Shown here: one piece after another, positions 1-12,310 of the stretch
How the letters are laid out: the number at the start of each line of letters is the position of its first letter
How positions within the stretch are numbered: position 1 is the stretch's first letter
DNA from: Laccaria trichodermophora
Taxonomy: Eukaryota > Basidiomycota > Agaricomycetes > Agaricales > Hydnangiaceae
DNA length: 64,000 nt
NCBI GenBank assembly: GCA_018417955.1
Contig: JACTVC010000029.1
Span: 682,001-746,000, forward strand
Direction: 5' to 3'
Made by a program: the position numbers and the translations under genes
Notes under the pieces: generated by a model
Database searches by the model: none
Told to the model about the DNA's origin: nothing
Seen by the model: only the letters and a program-made list of their open reading frames with translations

Positions 1-13
1 CAGGACAGGAAAA

Positions 14-1410
14 ATGACAAGACGGCTGATTTGGCAAGCATTTGTCCAAGAATCAATACGTTCACTTGGAGCAGCTTTACAAAAAGACTTGCAGCTTCCA
101 GATGGCCTTCCCATTGATGATGTTACCAAATCAGCTTTTGAAATACTAGGAGATAATGGATATATTCGAGCTGCTCATGCTCATGAATGTACTGAATGTA
201 CTCAACCCTATAAGGCTATTGCAGATAGTTTGCTAACTGGTGAAGATCCAGCTGCTTTAGTTGGTGAGGATGAAAACAGACATGTACCTCCACTTGTTGG
301 AGAAGGGGCTGATCTAGCAGCTGCAGATGCTGCTCAAGCTCGACTTAATGCTCAACAACATAATCAGGGTGCTTCAGACACAAATGTTGATGAAAATGCT
401 GCACCTGTGAAATGATTGTGATGGATGGCATTGTTATGGGGCCAACACATTGTGCATATGACAATTGTACTTCTGAGTTGGCAAATGCACGTGGTGGATC
501 ATTTTGTCACTTTCATGAGTCACAATATGGGGCAAAATGCCGTGTACATGGTTGTACATCAACAAAGAAATCTGGAACACAGGCCTGTAGTGAACATCAA
601 GGTGAATGGAAAAAGCATTTAAATAGCAGAAGCAAACAGAGTTTAGCTGGAGTAAAAAGAATGCTTCAGCGACCTGCAGAAAATATGCCTTGGCAACCTT
701 CTAATGAAAGACCTGTACAGCCTCATGACCAACCAGCATCTGAACCACAAATCAAACATTATTTTAGCCCTTCTCGATTTTATTGTGTAGAAACCATAAC
801 TGCTCCATGTGGTGTTGTTATTGCATGGACTAAATTTGACAAGGCAGAATCACCAACAAATATTTTAAATTGGTTGGAATCTATCTTTCCAACAGAGGAA
901 TCCAGACCAGATTATATTTGCATTGATAAAGCATGCCTAGTGCTTCGAACTGCGATAGCCAATGGGAGCTGGGAGCGGATATGGAAAAAGACCACTCAAT
1001 TCATTGTGGATAGCTACCATTACATTAATCATTGCACAACTGACTATATCTGTCGTAAATGGTGTAATCCTGCACCTCTGAATAGTTCTGCACCTAATCT
1101 GGTTATATCTGCTGTTGATAAAAATGGTCGACCATATTTGAAAAGAGCCTTCAATACTCAGGTATAGTTCTTATTTTTATAATATATATTTTATAACTTA
1201 TTGCTTTTGCAGGCTTGTGAACAATTAAATTCATGGCTTGGTGGATTTGATTCCATCTTGAAAAGAATGACACAAGGAAACTTTAACTGGTTTCTTCATA
1301 CTATGCTTTTCTATCACACAAGGTATGTGATTAGAAAGCAGGAATTAAGTAAAGATTCTACTGAAGAAGAAGAAGAAGAAGAAGAGGGAACAGTAGATGA
1401 CTCACTTTAG
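14..1410 (+). CDS. CxC6-type cysteine-cluster gene associated with KDZ transposons, 5' end possibly outside the window, one frameshift
   Basis: The protein has the cysteine and histidine spacing of the CxC5/CxC6 clusters that accompany KDZ transposases in basidiomycetes: HECTECTQ early, then CAYDNC, FCHFHESQYGAKC and CRVHGC, and near the C-terminus NSWLGGFDSILKRMTQGNFN. A 51-base intron at 1162-1212 (GTATAG to TTGCAG) joins two in-phase exons. The reading frame breaks at about 411: the upstream frame stops at 413-415, while the downstream frame begins at 412. Adding one A to the A run restores an uninterrupted V-K-M join, so this is a one-base deletion or a sequencing error. The C-terminus is acidic (Glu repeats). 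The open frame runs off the left edge, so the true start may lie outside. Its role in transposition is inferred from family association, and the catalytic subunit is not in this element's visible part. Confidence 0.75.
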
Positions 1411-1479
1411 AATTACAATAACTAAATGTATATACAATATCAATCAAGTCTGCTGATCTATCAATGCCATCTGACAATC

Positions 1480-1728
1480 TATATTTAAAATCCATCCATA
1501 AAATTAGTAAGTGCATGGGAATTTCATTTAGAGTCCAGCAGAATCCAATGGAATCCACTGGAATTCCATTCAGAATCCGGTGGAATCCATTGGAATTCCA
1601 TTCAGAATCTGGCGGAATCTGGCGGAATCCACTGGAATTTGAGATTCCTACCATTCCGGCGGACTCCGGATGGAATTCCAACATTCTATGGGAGTCCGCC
1701 GGAACTCATGGGGGAAGGTAAAGTACAG
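1480..1728 (+). mobile_element. Right end (E0) of the element carrying the CxC6 gene
   Basis: From 1500 the sequence is a degenerate array of TGGAATCC, GGAATTCC and TCCGGCGGA palindromes. It ends in GGGGGAAGGTAAAGTACAG at about 1728. The reverse complement of that end, CTGTACTTTAC, matches one terminus of the elements at 2020, 18580 and 25119. This places the CxC6 gene inside a transposon of the same family. The left end is outside the window, so no target duplication can be tested. Confidence 0.65.
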
Positions 1729-2019
1729 GCAGACACTGACCTCTAACCTCAGATAAACTGAATTACAGTAACTGAAAGAGTATTCGTAAGTAAAAAGCGC
1801 CCCTTGAATGAAATACCAGCACACCTTTTTGTACAGAACCGTTGTTCATCGTCAAGAGTAGGGTCGAAGATTTACCTGGCCATATTCAACACACATCAGC
1901 ATTCAACGACGGGAACAACAGCAATGTACAAGACAGAGGTAGTGAGGGATGTGAAGGGGAGCAGAGGGTGGAGGAGAGGAGAAGTGGAGGAAGGGAATGC
2001 AGATTGGACGTTCAGTCCC
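1729..2019. other. Unclassified segment between E0 and E1, with part of a dispersed repeat
   Basis: No gene is supported here. Positions 1757-1845 are similar to 43312-43395: both contain ACTGAAAGAGTATTC, then TAAGTAAA, then ACCTTTTTGT and AGAAC at comparable spacing. The rest is a purine-rich stretch (GGAGAGGAGAAGTGGAGG). Confidence 0.4.
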
Positions 2020-3633
2020 TGTACTTTTTGATGCCCTACATATTCCTGCAGGAATGGGTCCATTCCACCGGATTCCACAGGAATGGACTGGAATCCTCTG
2101 GAATGGGCCTGGATTCCACCAGATTCTGTGTGTATATAAACTGACTTTTGTAGTCTATCAGTGTTATTATCCCTTTTAGGGTATACACCTTCCTTTTTGG
2201 GTCAAATTTCCCACGATACAATAGTTGTAGCCCTTTCTCTTAGCTTTGTAAATGTGTTGAAATCATATTATTTGGTGTTGTTTTCATGGAGAAAAGTACA
2301 AAATACAAAAAAAAACGCAACACTTTTGAAAATCTTTTACCTCATATATCCACAATGGGAGTACTTCAGAACACAATTCAACCAGATTTGGGAAGCTACA
2401 GTGCAGGGCTACAACTTTTGTTTTTTGACCATTTTTGGTAATTGGTCATGTGACCATCATCCTGACATCCCATTGAATGAACCCTGACAAGCAGAATCCT
2501 CATTATCTTGAATTTCTTGACTTTTTGGTCATACAAGATCATCTTTCCTTTCATAGATATATATAAATAACCCTGACATGGACCCTGAAGGCAGTGCCTC
2601 ATGTTGTATACACTGCATATACCAACTCTATTTTTTTGTGAGTGTTCTGCTATTCTTTTACTAGAAATACTTAAATTTCCTTTTTTGGATATGTACCCTG
2701 AACCTGACAAAAGCTATTTGGAAATGTGCACAGACCATGTAAACAGTACCCCAACATTGTCAACAATGGTTAACATCATGTCTCTGCTGTTTTTCTGTTT
2801 TTCTGGTTATATTTGCACTAATTACCATATTTGGAAATGTGCACAGACCATGTAAACATTACTCCAACATTGTCAATAACAGTTAACACCATGTGTATAC
2901 CTTTTCCCCTTCTTTTCTGATCTTCTGGCTATATTTGCATTAAGTACCATATTTGGAAATGTGCACAGACCATGTGAACACTACTTCACCATTGTCAAGA
3001 ACAGTCTACATCATGTTCATTCTTTTTTCTCTTTTTTTCCTGATTTTCTGGCTATATTTGCATTAATTACCATATTTGGAAATGTGCACAGACCATGTAA
3101 ACACTACTCCAACATTGTCAACAAGAGTCTACATCATATTTATTCTTTTTTCCTGATTTTCTGGCTATAGTTGCATAAATTACCATATTTGGAAATGCGC
3201 ACAGACCATCTAAGCAATACCCCAACAACATCACCAATAGTGAGCACCATCCCTATATTTTTTCTGTCTTTTTTTCCCTGATTTTCTGGTTATATTTGCA
3301 TTAATTACCATATTAGGAAATGCGCACAGACCATGTAAACAGTACCCCAACATCATTACCACCATCCCTATTTTTTTTCTGATTTTATTGTTAATTTTTA
3401 TCTGAAAATATAGAACTTGCCATATTTGGCAATTTTTAGTGCTCATTCCGGTCACTGGATTCCAGTGCCATTCCGTTCCGGTGCATTCCGGGGACTGTTC
3501 TGGTGAAAATCCCGGAATATCAATATTCCGTGGCTGGAGTGAAATTTTGGCTGGTAAATTCCACTGGAATGGCACCGGAATCCACCGGAATGACCGGAAT
3601 CCGGCAGGAATATGTAGGGCATCACTAAGACCT
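2020..3633. mobile_element. Non-autonomous TIR element E1 (KDZ-associated family)
   Basis: The left terminus CTGTACTTTTTGATGCCC and the right terminus (reverse complement AGGTCTTAGTGATGCCC) continue into near-identical inverted sequence, CTACATATTCCTGC. The element is flanked by an 11-base direct repeat CGTTCAGTCCC (2009-2019 and 3634-3644; position 2019 may belong to either the repeat or the element end). Just inside both ends are ATTCC/GGAAT palindromes (2040-2125 and 3445-3615). The interior carries a tandem repeat and no transposase, so the element must be mobilised in trans. Confidence 0.75.
2700..3400 (+). repeat. Tandem repeat of about 120 bases inside E1
   Basis: About six diverged copies begin with ATTTGGAAATGTGCACAGAC near 2714, 2829, 2950, 3074, 3187 and 3315. 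Each is followed by a CATTGTCAACA-like segment and a T-rich stretch ending in TTTTCTGGTTATATTTGCA. Short open frames through it are by-products. Confidence 0.8.
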
Positions 3634-3644
3634 CGTTCAGTCCC

Positions 3645-5269
3645 CCAGCATTTATAGACTTTTGAAGGGACTGTAGGAGCGTATTCGAAATAGCATGTAC
3701 CTATTGGGGGAAAAAAAGCCCAATGAGGGTGTGTCGAAGTAGAAGGGGTGAGGAGGAAGTCTGTGTATTTGTGTTTGGCTACAGCTGTGTTTGCTCAATC
3801 ATAATGGTGACATCACACAAGTGTGACACTGATTTTCTCCTCCCATCATGGTGGGAATGATATCAAAATGAGAATACGACTGTATTCTTGTTGCCTAAGC
3901 TAACCAGCTCACTCTCAGTGTGAAATTGCAAGCAATACGAGATGTGAGAACATGGCAAATCAAAATTTCATGCCTGCTTCACCTATGCACGTGGTGGTTC
4001 ATGATCAGATGCGACTCCAGGCCTCCCAGAAGTGTATTTCATGAACATAGGAACCAGTCACCAATCTGAAAATTACAGACATGTCACTCCTGTTGGCCGC
4101 TTTCAAGGCCAAAGCTGGGCAGCATTGTGTGACTATGGTAGTGAATAATAATAGTAAGGGGTCCCAATGCGGAACAACCATGTGCACTGCCAACCAGCAC
4201 TGTATGTCTTGCACGCCCAGATTTAAAAGCAATGCTGAAATCTTCCTTTTACCAACACCTTGGAACGTGTTGCACACCTCCTGCAGCATTACAAACCCAC
4301 CACCCCTTTACGCTTATCGGAAATTACATCGAGGGTACATATGTGAAGCAAGTTCTCGCTCAACGGATTGCCTGCAGACTGCGTTTTTCAATTGGGTCAT
4401 GGTCTCTGTTCTGGATCGCGAATCCATCGACATGAAATACATGCTCATCCTGCGTGCATGCGGCGGTGAAAGCTATCTCCTACACTTGACCGTCACTCAT
4501 TGCTCTCGCTCCTCTCAAGATCGATCGATCTCCCGAATTTGATTCCTTATCACGGACTCCTCTTCCTGTGGAGATCGATTTGCAGGGGCATGCAGCCATT
4601 AGGTCCTTTATCGTCCTCATGTCTCCTCTGGCTTCATTTCCCATCGACTTTGGAGATCCTGAAGTGATCCGAAATGCCTTCGGTTACAAGGAATCACCAG
4701 TGCCACCATTGGTGATGCCTTCTTTAATTAATCTCCCTGAATTCCCACCAGCCTTGTTCCAATCACTTCACAGTCATGTTGCTGCTTGCAATTTATGTAA
4801 ATGTCTTTCTTATCTGGGAGCCTTTGCGAAATCCTATCACCAAATGTTCTATGATTTTGCTTCTCTTACGATTCTGGGGGCGACTTTCATTTGCATATAA
4901 GTAATGGTATGTGTCAAACTCTCGTCAGGTCGCTACCCTGACTACCGGCCATGAACGCATTCCCTGTCAGCAATTTTTACCGTGCTTTTTTACTCCTGTA
5001 CTCACTTCATACAGGCTGGCACCCGTGTATTCTACTGGTGTTCTACTGGCCTGATTATCTACGCTACGGTGCAATCCTCTGGCTGCTTGCTGGATGTAAG
5101 TTTACTTGTTGCCTTAATTTTTTTTCTAATCTGAACAAACCCCTTATCTCAGGGAACACAACTCTTGGTCATCAAAGATGACAACGGTGAGACCATTACT
5201 CTCCTGTATGGTTCCACATTAAATTGAAGATTTCATTGTCTGACATTCATGATAGTGCTGCTGGAGTCA
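3645..5269. other. Host-like segment without a recognisable gene
   Basis: Several short plus-strand frames exist (4081-4542, 4568-4900, 4951-5181) separated by plausible splice signals, and a further frame reaches a stop near 5224. I recognise no domain. It may be a decayed spliced gene that continues after the 5278-7283 insertion, because the target duplication lies in it. Confidence 0.3.
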
Positions 5270-5277
5270 CCCTGGTG

Positions 5278-7283
5278 TAGTGTTGCCGCAGCTTCGACTT
5301 TTAGCTGGTTCAAGCCACAGCTGAGCTGAAATTAAAGCCGAGCCGATTGATCTGGCTTGGCTACTGCTTGAGCCGGCTATAGCTGGGATTTTCGGTGCCT
5401 CATCAACCACACATGCTAGCTCATTCAAAACAAATAAAATTGGCTTTTGACTGTACATATTATTCAACTAGTAATAGAATATACTTTAAATGAATCTAAG
5501 ATCATAGAAAACAGCTAAGAATTGCCTGAGACGGTGTGACAGAGTCACACCCCCCAAAACAGAAAATGTAATATATCTCTGGAACACGGACACGTGAACC
5601 TCTCGCCTTTTTGGGACGTTCAAATGACACTAGAATATGTTTTGAATGAGCCATAGATCATAAGAAATGATGAAGATTTGACCGACCTAGGATGCTTGCT
5701 CCCCAAAACAGAAAATGGAATATATCTCCAGAACACGGACATGCGAACCTCTTGTCTCTTCAGGACGTTCAAACTACACTAGAATACGTTTTAAACGAGC
5801 TATAGATTATAAGAAATGATGAAGATTTGACTGACATAGGATACTTGCTCCCCAAAACAGAAAATGGAATATATCTCCAGAACGCGGACACGCGGGCCTC
5901 TCGTCTCTTTGGGACGTTCAAACTACACTAGAATACGTTTTAAACGAGCCATAGATCATAAGAAACAATGAAAATTTGACTGACCTAGGGTACTTGCTCC
6001 CTAAAATAGAAAATGGAACATATCTCCATAATGCGGACACGCGAGCCTCTCGTCTCTTCAGGCCCTGAAATTGACATCAAATAGCTGGTAATCAACGCTT
6101 ATTTGGTAAAAAATGGTACAGAACTGACCAAGATACAAAATAGCCTCATGGTGTCTATCCAGCACATATTACACATTTTTTAGGGCTATGATTGGGCTAT
6201 TCTTAAGCCTGCCATAAATCTCAACCCACCCTAAAGTGCCTCCAATATATAGAGCACGTCAGCATCTCTTTTGCTTTCCTTCTCCTCTTCTCCCCCAATT
6301 TATGTTTAACCGTAAACTTGAGTAGTGTACTATATCAATTGTAAATGAAATTCACATAGTATAACGTAAGAATGGGTACCAGAATAGCCCAATCATAGCC
6401 CTAAAAAATGTGTAATATGTGCTGGATAGACACCATGAGGCTATTTTGTATCTTGGTCAGTTCTGTACCATTTTTTACCAAATAAGCGTTGATTACCAGC
6501 TATTTGATGTCAATTTCAGGGCCTGAAGAGACGAGAGGCTCGCGTGTCCGCGTTATGGAGATATGTTCCATTTTCTATTTTAGGGAGCAAGTACCCTAGG
6601 TCAGTCAAATTTTCATTGTTTCTTATGATCTATGGCTCGTTTAAAACGTATTCTAGTGTAGTTTGAACATCCCGAAGAGATGAGAGGCCCGCATGTCCGC
6701 GTTCTGGAGATATATTCCATTTTCTGTTTTGGGGAGCAAGTATCCTAGGTCAATCAAATCTTCATCATTTCTTATGATCTATGGCTTGTTCAAAATGTAT
6801 TCTAGTGTCATTTGAACGTCCCAAAAAGGCGAGAGGTTCGCGTGTCCGCGTTCCAGAGATATGTTACATTTTCTCTTTTTGGGGGGAATTGAGCTGTATC
6901 TCAGTCAGCTTTCCACCATTTTTCTTCACTGAAGGCTCGTTTACATCGTATTCTAATCGTATTTGATGGAGCTGAAGAGATGACATCCATACATGCTCCT
7001 ATTTCCATGCTATCTCACATCCTCCCTATTTTTTTGTGAATTTTTATTTATTTTCATAATCATTTGGTTTCTATTATAGTTCTATGCTCGAAATATACAT
7101 TACACTGTGTATCTATCAGGTAGACAGCATCTAATTTACCCAGATTTATAGTCACATCACTTTGAGAATTATGTGCTGGCTTGAGCCGGCTTTGGGTCAG
7201 CTAAAAGCCGAGCTGAGCCACTTAAGGAAATTTAGCTGGCTTACATAAGCCGGCTCTCGGCTAGCTGAGCCACAGCAACACTA
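5278..7283. mobile_element. hAT-like non-autonomous fold-back element, 2006 bases
   Basis: The termini TAGTGTTGC and GCAACACTA are inverted and flanked by a perfect 8-base direct repeat CCCTGGTG (5270-5277 and 7284-7291), the length expected for hAT transposition. Next to both ends are AGCCGGCT-type palindromes. The interior is a giant inverted repeat: the left arm ends at 6203 and the right arm begins at 6381, with a 177-base spacer. Each arm contains about four tandem copies of a 149-base unit (AGAAAATG at 5561, 5710, 5859 and 6008). There is no transposase. Confidence 0.85.
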
Positions 7284-7347
7284 CCCTGGTGTCCTGATTT
7301 GCAGGTGCCTTTTCTTCTTTTTGCTTAGAGTTTTTTTTTGGCAGACT

Positions 7348-8505
7348 TTATGTGGTTAAACTGTAGTACAACAGCATCGTAGATTCATCCCGAAGTGCCT
7401 TTTTGGACACTTTCACCTCAGCATCTGTCGCAAGCAGATGGTGGTAAATAGTGGGGTGCTCTTCGCTCTCCAACGTCGTAAGCTCAACCTCCACCCTTGC
7501 TCCACCCAAAAATTTCATCCTAACAAGACACGTTTCATGATGTGAGCGCCCAATACAAAATGTCAGTTCAAAAATGACCCACAGGTGCGAATATACTCCT
7601 GGGACATGTGCGTTCATTACGGATGAAGGAAGAGGAGAAAGTGACCTCTCCAGGATCCATTGAAGCGAATGGTCATAGCCCCATATTTCTGGGTTCTGAT
7701 TGGTAGCGATTATTGATATAATGATGTTTGTGTTGTTCGGGACCTGAATTTCCTGCACGCCCTCTCTGTTGAGACCTCTTGAAGGTACTGAAAGAGGCAT
7801 AATGACATCTTCAAGTTCGCGTGTCCTATTTTACATGAAGCGCCAGTAGAGAAGTTCAACAACTGATTTTAGATAAAAGGAGGGAGAGGACATATGTTCT
7901 GGAGAGATAGGATACCAGAGGATGAAGGTGAAGAGTTTCCATACATACAGCATCGAAAGGGAGTAAAACTACCAGCAGTTCGTCATAAGCAAGACTCCCA
8001 GTCCAATAGTACGGGCTTCTGTGATTTCATGACGCAACTTCTCTTGAATGTGTTGGTGTTGTGCTAGTAAATGCAGCGCGTGAGATATTGCGTTTGACAT
8101 CGCATCTACTGCACCAGATGTCAAACCTCCTGTCAGACAGAGTGGGGTCAGGTCATTCAAATGGGGGGCAAAGATGAGGGATATGCACGCGACTTGCACA
8201 ACAAGTTCAGACCCATCAAGTTTATTCTCCTCTGATGCATCCATATTGGCTCTCACTACCGTGGAATCAGTCAAAGGATTTCGCAGGTGGAAAAAATTTA
8301 GTGTACTTAGAATGCTCAATATATCCTTTCTTTCCCCGACCTGATTTGCAACAGCTTCATCCCCATCCAACAATGCCCTTTCCTTTGACTTGAAAATATT
8401 CAAGGAGGTATTGTAAATCGTATCAACGATGTCGTGCACTGCATGCAAGCTCTCCCATGAAAGGAGATCGATGATGAAGCGGCGTAATTTTGAGGATTCC
8501 AACAT
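7348..8505 (-). pseudogene. Cytochrome P450 pseudogene (C-terminal half)
   Basis: The minus strand encodes P450 pieces in the correct order. First come a J-helix and upstream region (DIVDTIYNTSLNIFKSKERA, KDILSIL, ANMDASEENKL, HLLAQHQHIQEKLRHEITEAR). Then comes the beta and meander region (GLNREGVQEIQVPNNTNIIISI, PEIWGYD, NAHVPGVYSHL). The haem loop is damaged: the usual FGGGxRxCIG is replaced by a frame-disturbed stretch that keeps only CIG near 7550. The I-helix oxygen-binding motif is not recognisable, and the two parts are in separate frames. It lies downstream of the chitin synthase pseudogene in the same orientation. Confidence 0.75.
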
Positions 8506-8772
8506 TGGCTAACTGCCACAAATACGAACAGATGGTGGATTGCAGAAGAATGGGACCATAGCAATCATACATTTAATGAGTCACTGGAAAAGAACATGTA
8601 GGTAACTTACACCACTGTCCACCAAGGACCAATTTACTGCCAAGTCTTCCTGCTGCTGCCCCTGTGGACATATTGGTTCCTCATTGGAAGGACACACTAG
8701 GACAATGGGAACAAGTGCTTGACTTAGTTCAACCTTGCCTTGCGCTTCGTCACAGAATTGAGGTCCGCAGAT

Positions 8773-9410
8773 TAGTGTTCGCAGGTCCAGTCTACAGGAC
8801 TGAAAATATACATAGGACTGAACTGGACTGAACCACAGTCCGGTCTTTTCCAGTTGCCAGTTGCCCACATTTGTGATCAGTCCAGTTGCCAGTTGCCATG
8901 TTTTTGTAAATAGATAAAAACAGAAAAAGACCGGTTTAGACCGGTTGCAACCAGTCTTTCATCTCATCACATATTGTACCTTACTCGTGCACATTTTACT
9001 TAATTTTCGGTCCCTGAATCATCAAAAACAGTCAAGAATTGGTTGAGATATGGCCAAAAACATTTTTATATGCAATTTGAATGTATGTTCTCTCCGTTTT
9101 CACCATATCTCAATCAAATCTTGACCGAATCACTTCAAATCTTGGCCAGCGTACGGAGAATTAAATTATCTATCTACGCATGCTATATACATGAGGTAAC
9201 ATTTAATATATCTGGCACAATAAATTTTTCAACAAAAGACCGGTCGCAACCGGTCTGGACTGGTTTTTTTTGCGTTGTGGACCGATTAGAACCGGTCCAA
9301 AGCGGTCCAGTTGCAGTCCCTCAATATTTGGATTGGTCTAGACCGGTTGCGGTTGCCAGTCGCGTCGTTTTGAGGTAAAAAACTGGACTTAACTGGACCT
9401 GCGAACACTA
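8773..9410. mobile_element. hAT-like MITE, 638 bases
   Basis: The inverted termini TAGTGTTCGCAGGTCC and GGACCTGCGAACACTA are exact over 16 bases. The flanks CCGCAGAT (8765-8772) and CTGCAGAT (9411-9418) are an 8-base target duplication with one mismatch. Zones next to the ends are dense in GGACTGG, GACCGGTC and CCAGTTGC palindromic words; the middle is AT-rich. It interrupts the chitin synthase pseudogene. Confidence 0.85.
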
Positions 9411-11593
9411 CTGCAGATCGCATGATCTCTTGGACGGACCACTTGAGCTTGAAGTCACTTGGTGCGCCACTGGCAGCAGGTGCACCACCACCGCCCAGGT
9501 TGGGTAACAGATATCTGGGGTGTGCATTGTGGGTATTGGCATATCTAGGCAGTTGGTGGCAGGGCGTGGCAGGGCAGGCTGGTGGAAGTGCCCTATGTTG
9601 TCCATTGGTTGGAACTGGGACTGTGGGGTATTGCGACCTGACTGGTATCCTGGAGGTGGGCACATGCTGAGCTGGGATGGGGCTGGAAGCTGCATCTTTG
9701 AGGCTTGTAGTAGGTTTCTCAGCCGTATAATGAAGCAGTGTGCAAATCTGCGTAAGCTTCCTTTGGTTTGGTTTGAGGGACCCAGGATCCAATACTGTGA
9801 TTCGATTCCTTGTCCCAGGATTTATTCTCCTGATGAAGGGTGTTAGTGAACAAAGGAAGAAGATTGCAGCCAAAACTCATGCAGTCATTCCGCAATTTGA
9901 GAGGAATAGACCGAGGATCGAACTTCCCTTCGTCCTAGTTGATAACAGAGTTGGCATCGTGTACTCTCAAAAAGAGAGATGAAAGCCCACATGAGTGATT
10001 GTCTTCTTGCCAAATTCACCAAGGACAGCGCGTGTTTGACCCCAAGAGAAATCACCCATCCTCCAGAGCGAGTATAGAGGCAAGAAGGAGGAGAAGGCAG
10101 GAATGGCAGGCGTGTAGAGCAACATCCATCCAATCATGTCCCACTTCCATCACATGGTGAAAGCCAGGGCTTGAATGCCGTATATCGCAGCGATCATGAT
10201 GAACGATAGAGTGGGGATGGATTTGCCCCCACTGGCCACCAGTCCAATCAAGTGCACGATCTTGGGAGGTAATAAGATGCCTGATCAAATGAAAGGGCAA
10301 AACTTACATATGCGACAGAGACAGGCTGCATGAGCATCGAAACCAAATCAATCATAGCAATGAAACACATCGGGAAGCAGCAGAAACCACAAAGCTGCTC
10401 CAAGAAGATGAGTTCCCTGAGGTTGTGAGCGGTCGAGTTGATCCAGCAGCGACGTTAAGACAGCAAAACCTTCCAGTCATCAGGAGCCACGGTGTACGCA
10501 TGGGCATCCCAGATAAACTGGGTTTTGAAGAGCAGGAAGTGCCTGAAGAGCAACGTGGTGAGGCATCAATCTTCGCCAAGATGCAGGAGGTAGGGTGAAG
10601 CAACTGGGCAAACAGGTGACGGATCCGAAAAGACTCTTGAAGGCCTTTGCCATGTGATGGGAGATAAAACACTCATACACTTTTAAAGTGGTTGTAAGGA
10701 GGCTCGATGATCAACTAGAAGCTTCAAACTTACCTGCATCATCATAATGAGAGATTGCTTTCTGTTGGTCAGTTCAGTTTCGCTGAAAACACCAAGCAGC
10801 TTCTTGTCACGAATCATCCCACTGTGGTAGCTTAAGCTGACGAAGATATCGACAAAGGAAATGGACATATGCAGAGATGTGGCAATTGACAGAGAGCGGG
10901 TCCACAGTCGCATCATCGTCCACCATGAACAAGTGTTCATAGAAAGACGGGCTGACGCCAATGAAGTTCTTGATCTGGTGGTACATTTCGAGCTTGAGCG
11001 GATTCACCAGAGTTGAAATGGACCTGTTGATTTGGCGTCAGCGAAAGAAAGCAGCGTGAAAGAAACCACGAACCTTGTTCAAGGAATGCATTCAAAGCAT
11101 CTGAGAGTCTCGTTTACCACGACTGCCAGGACGGCTGCGCTCAGTCCACTTGCCAACCTTCGCAACGACCAAGCATGGCACGACATGGCCTGCACACTCA
11201 TAGAAGCCAGAGTAGACCTTGCCCATGTTGTGCTGCTTGACTCCTTCACCGAGGGACATGAAACTGAGAGGCTTGGGATCCAAATTCGGATCAGCTCCCA
11301 GAATATTGAGGACAATGCGCAGGGTTGGGCAATCGTTACCGGAAACAGCAATCATTCAATGGCAAATGATGAGGGGTAACTTGCGCCTGTCGTCATACTT
11401 CATCTCATCTGAGCGAGGGAGTCGAAGGTCTTGTACAGGGAAGTATCACCTTCGGTGTGGCGCAGCACCCCCAGGTCTTGAAGGAGCAGATTGCAGAGCT
11501 AACAGGTAAAGGGGGCACTGTCAGCTTGATACACCAACAAGAGTTCTGATCGATCACTTACAGCTTGACTGACCGCTGCCCAGGGAGCGACAG

Positions 11594-12186
11594 GCCCACT
11601 TGAAAGTCCAGTCCAGTCCGGTTTTTTGGCCCAAAACGAAAAGACTGAGACCCAGACTGGTCCACACAGTTCCTAAAACCTCAAAAGACCAGACCAGGAC
11701 CAGTCTTTTGCAAGACTGCGGTCTTTTTCGGTCTTTGGACCAGTCTTGGTCCAAACTGGTTACAACCGGTTCAAGACTGGTCTTTCAACTAAATATGCAA
11801 TAATATTTGCAATTGTGAGTTGGTAAATTTATTGAGATTCTTCGTAGCTTCAAAATGAGTGCAATAACGTTAAATCCCATTGAGAATTGATGTATCTACA
11901 AAAATACCAAGGTACATCTACTATTTTCATGGAATATTTTACTATTTTATATGTATCTTTGTCAGTTTTTGGCCTAAAAATATGATCTTAGGTGCGTTTT
12001 GAAGGGTTATTATGTAGGTACAAAAGACCGGTCTTAACCAACCAGACTGGTCCACGTTAACCGGTCTTTTTGCGGTCTTTTAATCTCAAATCTGCAAGAC
12101 CAAGACTGCAGGTCCAGTCTTTTGCAGTCTTGGTCCAGTCCAGTTGCAGTCTTTTTGCAGTCTTGAGACTGGACTTCCAAGCACTA
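11594..12186. mobile_element. Related hAT-like MITE with a worn left end
   Basis: The right end, reverse complemented, reads TAGTGCTTGGAAGTCCAGTC, and the left end reads CTTGAAAGTCCAGTCC with its first five bases changed. Both end zones are packed with AAGACTGG, CCAGTCTT and GACCGGTC words like those of the 8773-9410 element. No clear 8-base target duplication is visible, which fits an older or damaged insertion. It lies in the same chitin synthase pseudogene. Confidence 0.65.
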
Positions 12187-12310
12187 CTGCTGCATGCTTT
12201 TGCTTGGTGGAGGGTTGAGAGACCGGGTCGTGTAAGCTACTGGCTGTTGGTAAGAATGCAGGGAAAGCTTCAACGCGATAAACTCACCCATAGGAGTTCA
12301 TCAAGCAGGA

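Larger units (their letters stand above)
8600..12310 (-). pseudogene. Chitin synthase pseudogene (myosin-less or class V/VII-like C-terminal part)
   Basis: Minus-strand fragments align in family order: LLQDLGVLRHTEGDTSLYKT near 11480, [95 protein letters not shown] and [13 protein letters not shown]. The C-terminal tail holds the DEK-like end (WSVQEIMRSA near 9440). Frames shift repeatedly. The catalytic QRRRW motif near 10460 reads stop-RRCW. Two hAT-like elements, at 8773-9410 and 11594-12186, lie in it; the first cuts the DEK-like tail within the MRSADL codons. Function is certainly lost. Confidence 0.85.
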
